DNA of 64,000 bases from Streptosporangium subroseum (GTDB lineage Bacteria; Actinomycetota; Actinomycetes; Streptosporangiales; Streptosporangiaceae), in contig NZ_FZOD01000002.1 in NCBI RefSeq assembly GCF_900188345.1, positions 163,535-227,534 of the forward strand, given 5' to 3'. Within the stretch, counting starts at the first letter, position 1. Every line of letters starts with the position of its first letter. Made by a program: the position numbers and the translations under genes. The notes beneath the pieces were generated by a model. It saw only the letters and a list, made by a program, of their open reading frames with translations, had not been told where the DNA came from and made no database searches. Positions 16,171 to 25,211 of this stretch are shown here, piece by piece.

Positions 16171-17298
16171 GTGACGATTGATGCGACAACGGAGTCCTCT
16201 GATCTTTATCCTGTTACCCGCCTGGCCGCGGCTAGGGAGGCGACGGCCGCCGCCGGAATCGACGCGCTGCTGCTCACGCCCAGCCCCGATCTTCGTTATG
16301 TGACCGGCTACGAGGCGCTGCCGCTCGAGCGGCTCACCTGCCTCGTGCTGCCGTCCGCGGGCGAGGCCTTCCTGATGGTGCCCCGCCTGGAACTGCCCGC
16401 CGCCGAGCACTCCCCGGCGTCGCGGCTCGGCATCGAGTTTGTCCCCTGGGACGAGACCGACGACCCCTACGCGGTCGTCGCCGCGCGCCTGGGCAGCGTC
16501 GGCAGGGTAGGCCTGGCGGACCGCATGTGGGCGATGCAGTCGCTGCGCTTCCGTGACGCGATCCCCGGCGCCGAGCAGGTGCTCGCCGGGAGCGTCCTGC
16601 GCGAGCTGCGCATGCGCAAGAGCCCGGCCGAGACGGCCGCGCTCCGCGAGGCGGGCGCCGCGATCGACGCCGTCCACGCTCAGGTGCCCGGTTTCCTGCG
16701 GGCCGGCAGGACCGAGCGCGAGGTCGGCAGGGACATCGCCGAGGCGATCATCGAGGCCGGGCACTCGACGGTCGACTTCGTCATCGTCGCCTCGGGGCCC
16801 AACGGCGCCAGCCCGCACCACGAGCTGTCCGACCGGGTCATCGGGGCGGGTGAGCCCGTCGTGGTCGACATCGGCGGCCAGATGCCCAGCGGCTACTGCT
16901 CCGACTCGACCCGGGTCTACTGCGTGGGAGAGCCGCCGGCCGACTTCGTGAAGTACTACGACGTGCTCCAGCGCGCCCAGCAGGCCGCCTGCGACGCCGT
17001 ACGGCCAGGCGTGTCGTGTGAGTCGATCGACGCCGCCGCGCGCGAGATGATCGAGGCCGAGAGCTACGGCCAACATTTCATCCACCGCACCGGCCACGGC
17101 ATCGGCCTGGAGACCCACGAGGAGCCCTACATCGTCGCGGGGAACACCGAGCCGATGGCGCCGGGCTTCGCCTTCTCCGTCGAGCCGGGCATCTACCTGC
17201 CGGGGGTCCACGGCGCCCGCATCGAGGACATCCTCATCTGCACCGAGGACGGCGGCGAGCGGGTCAACCATCGACCTCACGAACTCATCATTGTGTAA
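16171..17298 (+). CDS. M24 family Xaa-Pro aminopeptidase
   Basis: A 375-residue protein. The N-terminal creatinase-like domain spans about residues 10-140 (LLTPSPDLRYVTGYEALPLE). The pita-bread catalytic domain carries all five metal ligands: Asp in VVVDIGG, Asp in CSDSTRVY, His in HRTGHGIGLE, Glu in SVEPGIYLP and Glu in RIEDILI. It should remove N-terminal residues before proline in the cytoplasm with two divalent metals. Start GTG 16171 is chosen from the -10 box spacing. A hairpin with a T-run ends the transcript right after the stop. Its exact peptide preference cannot be read from the sequence. Confidence 0.92.
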   Translation: MTIDATTESSDLYPVTRLAAAREATAAAGIDALLLTPSPDLRYVTGYEALPLERLTCLVLPSAGEAFLMVPRLELPAAEHSPASRLGIEFVPWDETDDPYAVVAARLGSVGRVGLADRMWAMQSLRFRDAIPGAEQVLAGSVLRELRMRKSPAETAALREAGAAIDAVHAQVPGFLRAGRTEREVGRDIAEAIIEAGHSTVDFVIVASGPNGASPHHELSDRVIGAGEPVVVDIGGQMPSGYCSDSTRVYCVGEPPADFVKYYDVLQRAQQAACDAVRPGVSCESIDAAAREMIEAESYGQHFIHRTGHGIGLETHEEPYIVAGNTEPMAPGFAFSVEPGIYLPGVHGARIEDILICTEDGGERVNHRPHELIIV

Positions 17299-17312
17299 CG
17301 GATGCCACAATC

Positions 17313-17345
17313 GGGATGACCGGGCACCCCGGTCATCCCTTTTTT
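17313..17345 (+). terminator. Rho-independent terminator with T-tract
   Basis: GGGATGACCGGG (17313-17324) pairs with 17328-17339 around CAC and is followed by six T residues. It is one of the few terminators here with a classical T-run and ends the aminopeptidase transcript. Confidence 0.92.
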
Positions 17346-17378
17346 GTTGTTCGCACCCATGATCTGGAGAGTGCGGAG

Positions 17379-18521
17379 ATGTCTGTTGAACGCGTTCTGC
17401 CGACCGGCGACGCCCACGACCTGCTGGACCTGGTCCGCGACCTGATCGGCAAGGAGGTCGCGCCCCGGGCGGCGGCCGACGAGTCCGCCGGGCGCTTTCC
17501 CCGCGAGGTGTTCACCACCCTCGGCCGGGCGGGGCTGCTCGGCCTGCCCTACGCCGAGGAGTACGGCGGCGCGGCGCAGCCGTACGAGGTCTACCTCCAG
17601 GTGATCGAGGAGCTCGCGGCCGGCTGGCTGGCGGTCGGTCTCGGCCTGTCGGTCCACACGCTGTCGTGCTTCCCCGTCGCCGCGTACGGCACCGCCGAGC
17701 AGCGTGAGGCGCTGCTGCCGGAGATGCTCGGCGGCGACCTGCTCGGCGCCTACTGCCTGTCCGAGCCCCAGTCCGGGTCCGACGCCGCGGCCCTGACCAC
17801 CCGCGCCGTCGCCGATGCCGACGGCTACACCGTGGACGGCGTCAAGGCGTGGATCACCCACGGAGGCGTCGCCGACTTCTACAGCCTGATGGCGCGCACC
17901 TCCGGCACCGGCGGGCGCGGCATCTCCTGCTTCCACGTCCCCTCCTCGACCGCGGGCCTGTCGTTCGGCGAGCCCGAGCGGAAGATGGGCATGAAGGCCT
18001 CGCCGACGGCGCAGGTCCGCTTCGACGGGGTACGGCTCCCGCCCGGCGCGCTCCTGGGCGCCGAGGGGGAGGGGTTCCGCATCGCCATGGCCGCCCTGGA
18101 CGGCGGCAGGCTCGGCATCGCCGCCTGTGCCGTCGGCGTGGCCCAGGCCGCCCTCGACGCCGCCACCACTTATGCCAAGGAGCGCCACCAGTTCGGCTCG
18201 CGCATCGTCGACTTCCAGGGGATCGGCTTCATGCTCGCGGACATGGCCACCCAGGTCGCCGCCGCCCGCGCCCTCTACCTGGACGCCGCCCGGCTGCGCG
18301 ACGCGGGCAGGCCGTACGGCACGCGGGCGGCGATGGCCAAGCTGTTCGCCACCGACATGTGCATGAAGGTCGCCGTCGACGCCGTCCAGGTCCTCGGCGG
18401 CTACGGCTACGTCGAGGACTTCCCGGTCGAGCGTTACATGCGGGAGGCCAAGGTCCTGCAGATCGTCGAGGGCACCAACCAGGTCCAGCGCCTGGTGATC
18501 AGCCGAGCCCTCGCGAAGTAG
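17379..18521 (+). CDS. Acyl-CoA dehydrogenase
   Basis: A 380-residue FAD enzyme with GGAGA 8 nt before ATG 17379. The three-domain fold is visible: helical N-terminus (EEYGGAAQPYEVYLQVIEEL), the beta domain with AYCLSEPQSGSDAAAL and AWITHGG, and the C-terminal helical domain (RHQFGSRIVDFQ, VLGGYGYVEDFPVERYMREAK). The catalytic Glu is in QIVEGTNQVQ. It abstracts the alpha proton of an acyl-CoA and passes electrons to electron-transfer flavoprotein. The chain-length or branched-chain specificity is not evident, and no other beta-oxidation gene is adjacent. The terminator just upstream shows that it has its own promoter. Confidence 0.93.
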   Translation: MSVERVLPTGDAHDLLDLVRDLIGKEVAPRAAADESAGRFPREVFTTLGRAGLLGLPYAEEYGGAAQPYEVYLQVIEELAAGWLAVGLGLSVHTLSCFPVAAYGTAEQREALLPEMLGGDLLGAYCLSEPQSGSDAAALTTRAVADADGYTVDGVKAWITHGGVADFYSLMARTSGTGGRGISCFHVPSSTAGLSFGEPERKMGMKASPTAQVRFDGVRLPPGALLGAEGEGFRIAMAALDGGRLGIAACAVGVAQAALDAATTYAKERHQFGSRIVDFQGIGFMLADMATQVAAARALYLDAARLRDAGRPYGTRAAMAKLFATDMCMKVAVDAVQVLGGYGYVEDFPVERYMREAKVLQIVEGTNQVQRLVISRALAK

Positions 18522-18620
18522 GGGGCCCGCGGCGAGGCCGTCCCTCCGGCCCCGCGCCGCTTCCGGCCTCACCTTCGACGACCCGGGCCCCAAGGCGCCT
18601 CCGATCAAGCTCGCCGGTCC

Positions 18621-18650
18621 CGCGGCGGAGCCCGTCCGGGCTCCGCCGCG
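18621..18650. terminator. 13-bp hairpin between convergent genes
   Basis: CGCGGCGGAGCCC (18621-18633) pairs exactly with 18638-18650 around GTCC. It lies between the stops of the acyl-CoA dehydrogenase and the oxidoreductase and can serve both strands. Confidence 0.8.
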
Positions 18651-18694
18651 GAGCCGCGGACTTTCGGGCTTTCGGGCTTTCGGCTCTCGGGCGC

Positions 18695-20104
18695 TCAGAG
18701 CCCGTAGGCCTCCAGCAGCCGCAGCCAGATCTCACTGACGGTGGGGAAGGACGGCACCGCGTGCCAGAGCCGGTCGAGGGTCACCTCGCCGGTGACGGCG
18801 ATCGTCGCGGCGTGCAGCAGCTCGGCCACCCCGGGACCGGTGAAGGTCACACCCAGTAGGACGCGCCGCCGCTCGTCCACGACGGCCTTGGCCCTGCCCC
18901 GGTAGCCGTCGCCGAGCAGGTAGGCGCCGGTCACCCGTCCCAGGTCGTACTCGACCACGCGCACGTCGAACCCCCGCGCGCGGGCCTCGGCCTCGGTCAG
19001 GCCGACCGCGCACACCTGCGGGTCAGTGAAGATCACCTGCGGGGCGCCGTGGGCGCCCGCCACGTCGCGCATCGAGGGCAGGTCGTCGCGCTCGCCCTTG
19101 ACCCGCGCGGCGATGACGTCGCCGCACACCCGCGCCTGGTACTTGCCCATGTGGGTGAGCAGGTTGCGGCCGTTGACGTCGCCCACGGCGTACAGCCAGC
19201 CGTCGGTGATCGCGGTGGCGCGCATGCTGTCGTCGACCTCCACCGGCCGGCCGCCGGTCAGGCCGAAGGCCTCCAGGCCGAGATCGTCGCTCGCGGGGCG
19301 CCTGCCGGTGGCCACCAGCAGCTCGTCCGCCTCGATGGGCGGGCCCTCCGACAGGTGGACGGTCACCGGGCCTCCCGGCTGGGGCCGTTCCACCTTCGTC
19401 GCCTGCACACCGGTGCGTACCACGATGCCGGCCTCGGCGAAGGACTCCGCCACGAACTCCCCGGCGAACGGCTCCATCTTGCCGAGCAGCCCGCCGCGTA
19501 CCAGCACCGTCGTCTCCTCGGCGCCGAGCCCGTGCATGGCCTGGGCCATCTCGCAGGCCACCACGCCGCCGCCCAGCACGACGAGCCGCCTGGGGACGCT
19601 CTTGGCGGCGGTCACCTCGTGGCTCGTCCACGGCGCGGCCTCGGCCAGGCCGGGGATCGGCGGGACGACCGCGTGGCTGCCGGTGGCCAGCACGACCGCG
19701 TGCCGGGCGGTCAGCAGCCGGGTCGAGCCGTCGGGCGCGGTCACCAGGACCCGCTTCGGGCCGTCCAGCCGCCCCCGGCCGCGCACGAACTCCGCCGGCA
19801 CGCTCTTGATCCACCCGACCTGGCCGCCGTCGTCGAAATGCGAGACGGCCTCGTCGCGCCGGGCGAGCACGGCATCGACGTCGACCGGGCCCAGGGTCAG
19901 GCCGGGCATCCGGCCGACCTCGCCCATCAGGTCGATCGGGCGCAGCAAGGCCTTGCTGGGGATACACGCCCAGTAGGAGCACTCCCCGCCCGCCAGGTTC
20001 GCCTCCACGATCGCCGCGGTCAGCCCTCCCCGGACCGCTCGATCCGCCACGTTCTCCCCGGCGGGACCGGCTCCAATAATGACCACATCGAATTCGTCCG
20101 CCAC
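18695..20104 (-). CDS. FAD-dependent disulfide oxidoreductase, lipoamide dehydrogenase-like
   Basis: A 469-residue protein from GTG 20104 behind GGGAGG. FAD loop VVIIGAGPAGENVA (residues 7-20), redox-active pair C41-SYWA-C46 in GGECSYWACIPSKALL, NAD(P) loop LVVLGGGVVACEMAQAM and FAD-contact YAVGDVNGRNLLTHMG place it in the class I pyridine-nucleotide disulfide oxidoreductases. Two features are odd. The bases between the cysteines are SYWA rather than the usual LNVG, and the C-terminal active-site HPT is SFPTVSE, so the catalytic His is replaced by Phe. It may therefore not act on lipoamide. No dehydrogenase-complex gene is nearby. The substrate is unknown. Confidence 0.85.
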   Translation of the reverse strand: MADEFDVVIIGAGPAGENVADRAVRGGLTAAIVEANLAGGECSYWACIPSKALLRPIDLMGEVGRMPGLTLGPVDVDAVLARRDEAVSHFDDGGQVGWIKSVPAEFVRGRGRLDGPKRVLVTAPDGSTRLLTARHAVVLATGSHAVVPPIPGLAEAAPWTSHEVTAAKSVPRRLVVLGGGVVACEMAQAMHGLGAEETTVLVRGGLLGKMEPFAGEFVAESFAEAGIVVRTGVQATKVERPQPGGPVTVHLSEGPPIEADELLVATGRRPASDDLGLEAFGLTGGRPVEVDDSMRATAITDGWLYAVGDVNGRNLLTHMGKYQARVCGDVIAARVKGERDDLPSMRDVAGAHGAPQVIFTDPQVCAVGLTEAEARARGFDVRVVEYDLGRVTGAYLLGDGYRGRAKAVVDERRRVLLGVTFTGPGVAELLHAATIAVTGEVTLDRLWHAVPSFPTVSEIWLRLLEAYGL

Positions 20105-20166
20105 GACTTACCTCCCAGAAAGGACGGGCCACAGACCGTACGCCAGCCCAGGGGCCGGTCATACCA

Positions 20167-20195
20167 GCTTTGCACCCCCGAGGCGGGTGCAAAGC
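20167..20195 (-). terminator. 11-bp hairpin after cox-like operon
   Basis: GCTTTGCACCC (20167-20177) pairs with 20185-20195 around a 7-nt loop. It lies 59 nt beyond the iron-sulfur subunit stop on the minus strand and 62 nt before the oxidoreductase start. A terminator is most likely, but an operator for the oxidoreductase is possible. Confidence 0.55.
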
Positions 20196-20253
20196 AGTAG
20201 GGATGCGCTGAAAGGGTGATCCATCTGTGTGCCCGTGGCGGCGGGCCGTCCGG

Positions 20254-20742
20254 TCACTCGCCGGGTGAGGCCTCGCCGCGCAGCTCACGGGCGGCTCGTA
20301 GGACGGCACGCCGGATGTTGACGTAGCCCGTGCACCGGCACAGGTTCGAGGCGAGCGTCTCCTCAAGACGTCGCTCGTCGTGATCCAGTCTCGGGTCGTG
20401 CTCCAGCGCGCCCGCGAAGAGCATGAGGAAACCGGGTGTGCAGAAGCCGCACTGCAGCCCGTGCTCGGCGGCGAACGCCGCCTGCAGCGGATGCAGCTCT
20501 CCGTCCGTGGCCAGCCCCTCGACCGTGCGGATCGACCGGCCGGAGCACTGCACCGTGAGCAGCAGGCACGAGCGCACGGCCTGGCCGTCGACCAGTACGG
20601 TGCATGATCCGCACACGCCGTGCTCGCAGGCGAGGTTGGTCCCGGTGAGTGCGAGGTCGTCACGGAGCGTGTCGGCGAGGCTGTCACGGGGCTCCACGTC
20701 GACGCGGTACCGATCACCGTTGACCCAGAGCGTCACCTCCAT
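20254..20742 (-). CDS. Molybdenum hydroxylase iron-sulfur subunit (CoxS/XdhC-like)
   Basis: A 162-residue protein with two [2Fe-2S] sites. The plant-ferredoxin-type cluster is bound by C39, C44, C47 and C59 (ACEHGVCGSC...SC). The second uses C98, C101, C135 and C137 (QCGFC...LCRC). ATG 20742 is the start; longer in-frame extension lies inside the FAD subunit gene. The subunit carries electrons from the molybdenum centre to the FAD subunit in enzymes of the xanthine dehydrogenase/CO dehydrogenase family. The stop of the FAD-subunit gene is 5 bp upstream, so the two form an operon. The large subunit is encoded divergently. Confidence 0.92.
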   Translation of the reverse strand: MEVTLWVNGDRYRVDVEPRDSLADTLRDDLALTGTNLACEHGVCGSCTVLVDGQAVRSCLLLTVQCSGRSIRTVEGLATDGELHPLQAAFAAEHGLQCGFCTPGFLMLFAGALEHDPRLDHDERRLEETLASNLCRCTGYVNIRRAVLRAARELRGEASPGE

Positions 20743-20747
20743 GCGGC

Positions 20748-21650
20748 TCACCCTCTTCCCGCAGGGGGTCGCGTGACCTGGGCGGCGGCCGAGCCGAGGG
20801 CCTGGCGCAGGCTGCGCCGGACGAGCACCGCGAGCACGTGCCGCCGGTATTCGACCGAGCCGTGCGGTTCGGGCCGCGGATCGGCCTCCCGCGCGGCCGC
20901 CGCCCCCGCTTCGCTCACCGCCCCGTCGCAGGAGGCCACGGACTGCCCGGCCAGCGCCCGCTCCGCCGTGGTCGCGCGCACCGGCACCGGTCCGGCGTTG
21001 GCCATCGCGATCCTCGCCCAGGCGACGCGGCCCTCGGCGACCCCCACGGCGGCGACGGCGGCCGCGAACGCGAAGCTGCCGTGGGTGCGCCGGTGCTCGG
21101 CGAAACCGATCCCCGTCCCCGCGCCGAGCAGCGGCAGCCGTACCTCCGTGACGAGTTCCTGGGCAGTGCGATCCGTTCGGTGCGGTCCGTGAAACCACTC
21201 CGCGGCGGCCACCACGCGTCTCCCCGACGGTCCGTGGAGCCCGATCTCGGCGTCCAGCGCGACCGCGACCGCGCACCACTCGGCGGCCGGATGAGCCCAG
21301 GCGAGGCTGCCGGCGAAGGTGCCGCGCGCCCGGATCGGCGGATGCGCCACGTAGGGGGCGACATGTGCCAGCAGCGCGCCGACCGGGTCATCGACCACCG
21401 GCCGCTCCAGGTCGGCGTGGCGTACGAGCGCGCCCAGCACCAGATGCCCGTCGTCGACGCCGTGTCCCACCAGCTCCTCCACGCCGTTGACGTCGACGAG
21501 CAGGGCGGGACGGGTCCGCCGGTAGTGCAGGTCGAGCATCAGGCTCTGCCCGCCGGCGAGCACCTTCGCGGCCGATCCGTGCTCATCGAGCAACGCGACG
21601 GCCTCGTCCACGGAGCGGGCCGCCTGGTAGGCGAACGGAGCCGGCTTCAC
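20748..21650 (-). CDS. Molybdenum hydroxylase FAD subunit (CoxM-like)
   Basis: A 300-residue protein from GTG 21650. The FAD-binding domain is shown by KVLAGGQSLMLDLHYRR (residues about 28-45) and TFAGSLAWAHPAAEW (about 110-125), the family's TxxGSLAxADPAAE-type motif. The C-terminal CODH flavoprotein domain follows (RRTHGSFAFAAAVA, EYRRHVLAVLVRRSLRQAL). It accepts electrons from the iron-sulfur subunit encoded 5 bp downstream and passes them to the final acceptor. The gene starts 66 bp from the oppositely directed large-subunit gene, so a shared control region must serve both. The substrate is unknown. Confidence 0.92.
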   Translation of the reverse strand: MKPAPFAYQAARSVDEAVALLDEHGSAAKVLAGGQSLMLDLHYRRTRPALLVDVNGVEELVGHGVDDGHLVLGALVRHADLERPVVDDPVGALLAHVAPYVAHPPIRARGTFAGSLAWAHPAAEWCAVAVALDAEIGLHGPSGRRVVAAAEWFHGPHRTDRTAQELVTEVRLPLLGAGTGIGFAEHRRTHGSFAFAAAVAAVGVAEGRVAWARIAMANAGPVPVRATTAERALAGQSVASCDGAVSEAGAAAAREADPRPEPHGSVEYRRHVLAVLVRRSLRQALGSAAAQVTRPPAGRG

Positions 21651-21716
21651 CGACTGGCCCCCGATCGCCGGGGTATGGACATATTTGAGTCCTACCAGGT
21701 CAGGGGGCCGCTAAAC

Positions 21717-23978
21717 ATGACCTACATCGGTAGCCGGGTGCCTCGCCGAGAAGATCATGATCTTCTCACCGGCCGGGCGGTCACCGTCGCCGACCTGCGT
21801 GAACCCGGCACGGTCGAGGTGGCGTTCGCCCGCAGCCCCGTGGCGCACGGGCGGTTGCGCGGGGCCCGCGTCTCCGCCGCCCGTGAGGTGCCCGGCGTCG
21901 TCGGAGCGTGGTCCGCCGCCGACCTGCCCGATCTGCCGGCCCTGCCCGCGCCGCCGGGCGGGACGCGACGGGAGGCGGCGCTGGACCGGCCCGCCCTCGC
22001 CAGAGGCGTCGTGCGTTACGCCGGCGAGCCGATCGCCGTGGTGGCGGCGGAGCGGCGGGCGCAGGCCGAGGACGGCGTGGAGCGGATCGGCCTCGAGGTG
22101 GACCCCCTGCCGCCGCTGACCGACGCGGCCCAGGCCCTGGACGACGACGCCCCCTGGCTGTTTCCCGGCCGCGATCGCCGTCCCGGCGACGGGCACGCCA
22201 ACATCGCGCGGGAGGAGGACTTCGGCGAGCCCGCCGACGACGTGTTCGCCGGAGCCCAGGTCGTCGTCGAGGCCGAATACCGGCAGCAACTGCTGTTGCC
22301 CACGTCACTGGAGGCGCGGGCGGTGCTGGTGCGCCCCGAGACCGGCGGCGGGCTGACCGTGTGGGCGTCCCACCAGGCCCAGCACCGCCTCCGTGCCGAC
22401 CTGGCCGAGACGTTCGGGCTGGAACCCGACGAGGTGCGGGTGGTGGTGCCCTCGGTGGGCGGCGCGTTCGGGGCCAAAAGCCAGATCTATCCCGAATACG
22501 TGGTCGTCGCCTATCTCGCCCGGCTGCTGGACCGGCCGGTGCGCTGGGTCGAGGACCGGAACGAGGCGATGCTGGCCGCCACCCGCGGGCGCGGGCAACG
22601 GCAGCGGGTACGGCTGGCCGCCGACACCGACGGGACGTTCCTCGCCTACGAGCTGAAGATCGATGCCGGGGTCGGCGCCTATCCGCACTCGGGCGCGTTC
22701 GTGCCCACGATGACGGCGGCGATGAGCGGGGGGCCCTACCGTACGCCGCGCGTGCACGCCCATCTCCGTTCGGTGCTCACCACGACGGCCCCCACCGCCG
22801 CCTACCGCGGCGCGGGCCGCCCCGAGGCGGCGTACGCCATCGAACGGACCGTGGACCTGATGGCGCGCCGGCTGGGCATGGATCCCGCGGAGCTGCGGCG
22901 GCGCAACCTCCTGCGCCCCGACCAGTTCCCGTACCGGACGCCGACCGGCCGTCTCTATGACTCCGGCGACTACGCCAGGGCGCTCGACCTGGCGCTGGAC
23001 GTCGCCGGTTACGCCGACGTACGCGCGGAACAGGCCCGGCGCCGCGCCGAGGGCGGGCCGCCGCTCGGCGTCGGCATGGCCGTCTACGTCGAGCGGTCCG
23101 GCGGGGCGCCCGACACCGACGAGTACGGCAGCGTGGAGGTCCGCGCCGACGGCACGGTGGTGGCCCGCTGCGGCTCCACCCCCACCGGGCAGGGCCATCT
23201 GACCTCCTTCGCCCAGGTCGTCGCGTCCGCGCTCGGCCTCGGCATCGAGCGCGTACGGGTGATCGAGGGCGACACCCGCGAGGTGCCCTACGGCGTCGGC
23301 AGCTTCGGCAGCCGGTCCATGCAGGTCGGCGGGGGCGCGCTGTGGCGGTCCGCGGAGAGCCTGATCGCGGAGGCGCGCGAGCGCTTCGCCGACATCTGGG
23401 GCATCGACGTCTCGCACGTCGACTACCACGAAGGAACACTGATCGCGGGCGAATGGTCGACGACGCTGGAGGACCTGGTCGGCCGGACGGGTCCGCTCCG
23501 CACCGAGGAGCGCTTCCGTCCCCCGCAGGCGTTCCCGTTCGGCGCCTACGTCGCCGTCGTCGAGATCGATCCCGAGCTGGGCACCGTCGGCGTGAGGCGG
23601 CTGGTGGCCGTGGACGACTACGGGGTCGTGGTCAACCCCATGATCGTGGAGGGGCAGGGGCAGGGCTCGATCGCGCAGGGACTCGGCCAGGTGCTGTACG
23701 AGGACGCCCTCCACGGCGCGGACGGCACGCCGTTCGCCCGCACGCTGCTGGACTACCTGCTGCCCACCGCCGCAGACATGCCGCCCCTCACCCTTTCCGA
23801 GACCCGGACGCCCAATCCCAACGGTCCCTTCGGGGCGAAGGGCGCGGGGGAGGCTGGCTGCATCGGAACGCCTCCGGCCGTGGTCAACGCGGTGTGTGAC
23901 GCCCTCGACGTCGATCACATCGACATGCCGCTCACCCCGGAGGCGGTGTGGCGCGCCATGACCGGCGCGACCGCGTGA
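21717..23978 (+). CDS. Molybdopterin-binding large subunit (CoxL form II-like)
   Basis: A 753-residue protein. ATG 21717 has AGGGGG 9 nt upstream and gives the family N-terminus (YIGSRVPRREDHDLLTGRA); ATG 21675 is less likely. Molybdopterin contacts include PSVGGAFGAKSQIYPE (about residue 247) and the C-terminal catalytic Glu in FGAKGAGEAGCIG (about 707-718). The active-site loop reads AYRGAGRPEAAY (about 361), the form II signature, not the AYxCSFR of true aerobic CO dehydrogenase. It should hydroxylate an aldehyde, N-heterocycle or similar compound. The gene is divergent from its small and medium subunits, an uncommon split, and no XdhC or CoxD-type maturation gene is in view. Confidence 0.92.
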   Translation: MTYIGSRVPRREDHDLLTGRAVTVADLREPGTVEVAFARSPVAHGRLRGARVSAAREVPGVVGAWSAADLPDLPALPAPPGGTRREAALDRPALARGVVRYAGEPIAVVAAERRAQAEDGVERIGLEVDPLPPLTDAAQALDDDAPWLFPGRDRRPGDGHANIAREEDFGEPADDVFAGAQVVVEAEYRQQLLLPTSLEARAVLVRPETGGGLTVWASHQAQHRLRADLAETFGLEPDEVRVVVPSVGGAFGAKSQIYPEYVVVAYLARLLDRPVRWVEDRNEAMLAATRGRGQRQRVRLAADTDGTFLAYELKIDAGVGAYPHSGAFVPTMTAAMSGGPYRTPRVHAHLRSVLTTTAPTAAYRGAGRPEAAYAIERTVDLMARRLGMDPAELRRRNLLRPDQFPYRTPTGRLYDSGDYARALDLALDVAGYADVRAEQARRRAEGGPPLGVGMAVYVERSGGAPDTDEYGSVEVRADGTVVARCGSTPTGQGHLTSFAQVVASALGLGIERVRVIEGDTREVPYGVGSFGSRSMQVGGGALWRSAESLIAEARERFADIWGIDVSHVDYHEGTLIAGEWSTTLEDLVGRTGPLRTEERFRPPQAFPFGAYVAVVEIDPELGTVGVRRLVAVDDYGVVVNPMIVEGQGQGSIAQGLGQVLYEDALHGADGTPFARTLLDYLLPTAADMPPLTLSETRTPNPNGPFGAKGAGEAGCIGTPPAVVNAVCDALDVDHIDMPLTPEAVWRAMTGATA

Positions 23979-24089
23979 TCATGGCCCCCCGCTCGCGGAG
24001 CCCCGGCGGGGGTGTGGCACGCCGCGGGCCTGATCGCGGGCGAATCCGCGGAGAAGAAGTCGTCGCGGACCCCGTGCTCGCGAGGGGTC

Positions 24090-25043
24090 TCAGCGGCGGC
24101 GCCCGCGAGGCTTCATCGGGACCGCGGGGAGCTCCGGCGCGCGCAGCGGGGGGTCGTTCACGCCCGTCACCGTGCCGAACTCGCCACCCTCCATCCACTC
24201 CCGCCTGAACCTGGTGATCTCCTCGTGGCTGCGCCCGACGAAGTTCCACCACATGACGATCTCCTCCTCGAACGGCTCACCGCCCAGGAGCAGGACCCGG
24301 CCCGGCCGCTCGGCCCGCAGGGTGAGCCCGGAGCGACCGGTGCCGAGGTAGAGCAGCGGCCCGGGATCGAGGTCGGTCCTGTCGACCCGCACCTCGCCGG
24401 ACAGGGCCAGCGCGGCGTACTCGAAGTCCGGGCGGAGTGGAAGCAGGATCTCGCCTCCCGCGTCGAGGGTCACCTCGGCCCCGACCAGGGGACTGTGGAT
24501 CCGGGCCGGGGAGACGGCCCCGCCGAGCTCACCCATGATGACGGTCACCCTGACGCCGGGCGCGGTCAGCGTGGGCAGCGCGGCATGGTGTTCGAAGGCC
24601 GGGGCCACCTCGCGGTCGGCGGAGGGAAGCGCCACCCACAGCTGGACCCCGTGCAGCTCGACCTCGGAGGGAGACTCCTCCGAGTGGGAGATGGCACGGC
24701 CCGCGGTCATCAGGTTGAGCTGGCCCGGCCGGATCAACTGCTCGCTGCCGACGCTGTCACGGTGCAGGACCTCTCCCTCCAGGAGCCAGCTGACGGTCTG
24801 GAGACCGGTGTGGGGGTGCGGCGCGACGCGCATGGTCGCCTTCTCCGGCCCGTAGTGGTCCACGAAGCACCACGCGCCCACCATGCGGATATCCCGGTTC
24901 GGGAGGGTCCTGGTGACCTTCATGCCTCGCGGGCCGCCCAGCACCACGTCGCGGCCGATCAGCAGCTCGCTCACCGGTTCCGCCGCCACGTCGGCGAGGC
25001 CGCCGCACACCGACTCCTGCGGGTCCTGCTCCAGATTGCTCAT
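24090..25043 (-). CDS. Pirin family protein
   Basis: A 317-residue bicupin. The N-terminal cupin contains the metal ligands in FVDHYGP, VAPHPHTGLQT and ISHSEESP; the C-terminal cupin (LPLRPDFEYAALALSGEV, LLLGGEPFEEEIVMWWNFVGR) is of the pirin C-terminal type. Bacterial pirins bind iron; some act as quercetin dioxygenases, others modulate metabolic enzymes. ATG 25043 is preceded by TAAAGT 6 nt upstream without a ribosome site, so the mRNA is likely leaderless. It converges on the CoxL gene and diverges from the histidine kinase gene. No partner gene suggests a substrate. Confidence 0.9.
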   Translation of the reverse strand: MSNLEQDPQESVCGGLADVAAEPVSELLIGRDVVLGGPRGMKVTRTLPNRDIRMVGAWCFVDHYGPEKATMRVAPHPHTGLQTVSWLLEGEVLHRDSVGSEQLIRPGQLNLMTAGRAISHSEESPSEVELHGVQLWVALPSADREVAPAFEHHAALPTLTAPGVRVTVIMGELGGAVSPARIHSPLVGAEVTLDAGGEILLPLRPDFEYAALALSGEVRVDRTDLDPGPLLYLGTGRSGLTLRAERPGRVLLLGGEPFEEEIVMWWNFVGRSHEEITRFRREWMEGGEFGTVTGVNDPPLRAPELPAVPMKPRGRRR

Positions 25044-25049
25044 CCCAGG

Positions 25050-25055
25050 ACTTTA
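25050..25055 (-). promoter_or_regulatory. -10 box TAAAGT of the pirin gene
   Basis: Read on the minus strand, TAAAGT ends 6 nt before ATG 25043. There is no Shine-Dalgarno, so a leaderless transcript is predicted. Confidence 0.5.
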
Positions 25056-25211
25056 CGACCCGGCCTCGCGAGGGGAGCGCGCGGCCCGGACGGGAGAATG
25101 CCCGTATCTTCGACGAGGTTGACTCGTTCCGGTATCTTGCGTCAACCGCCGGGTTTCGCCGTTCCGGCGAGATCGGCCTTCTGCGAGACGAGCGTTCTGC
25201 GAGATGAGGAA

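Noticed and set aside
18660..18682. Three tandem copies of CTTTCGGG before the oxidoreductase stop
   Set aside because: The repeat is only three short units beside a terminator and is easily explained by slippage.
21717..23978. Aerobic CO dehydrogenase large subunit (form I)
   Set aside because: The active-site loop is AYRGAGR and lacks the AYxCSFR motif with the catalytic cysteine.
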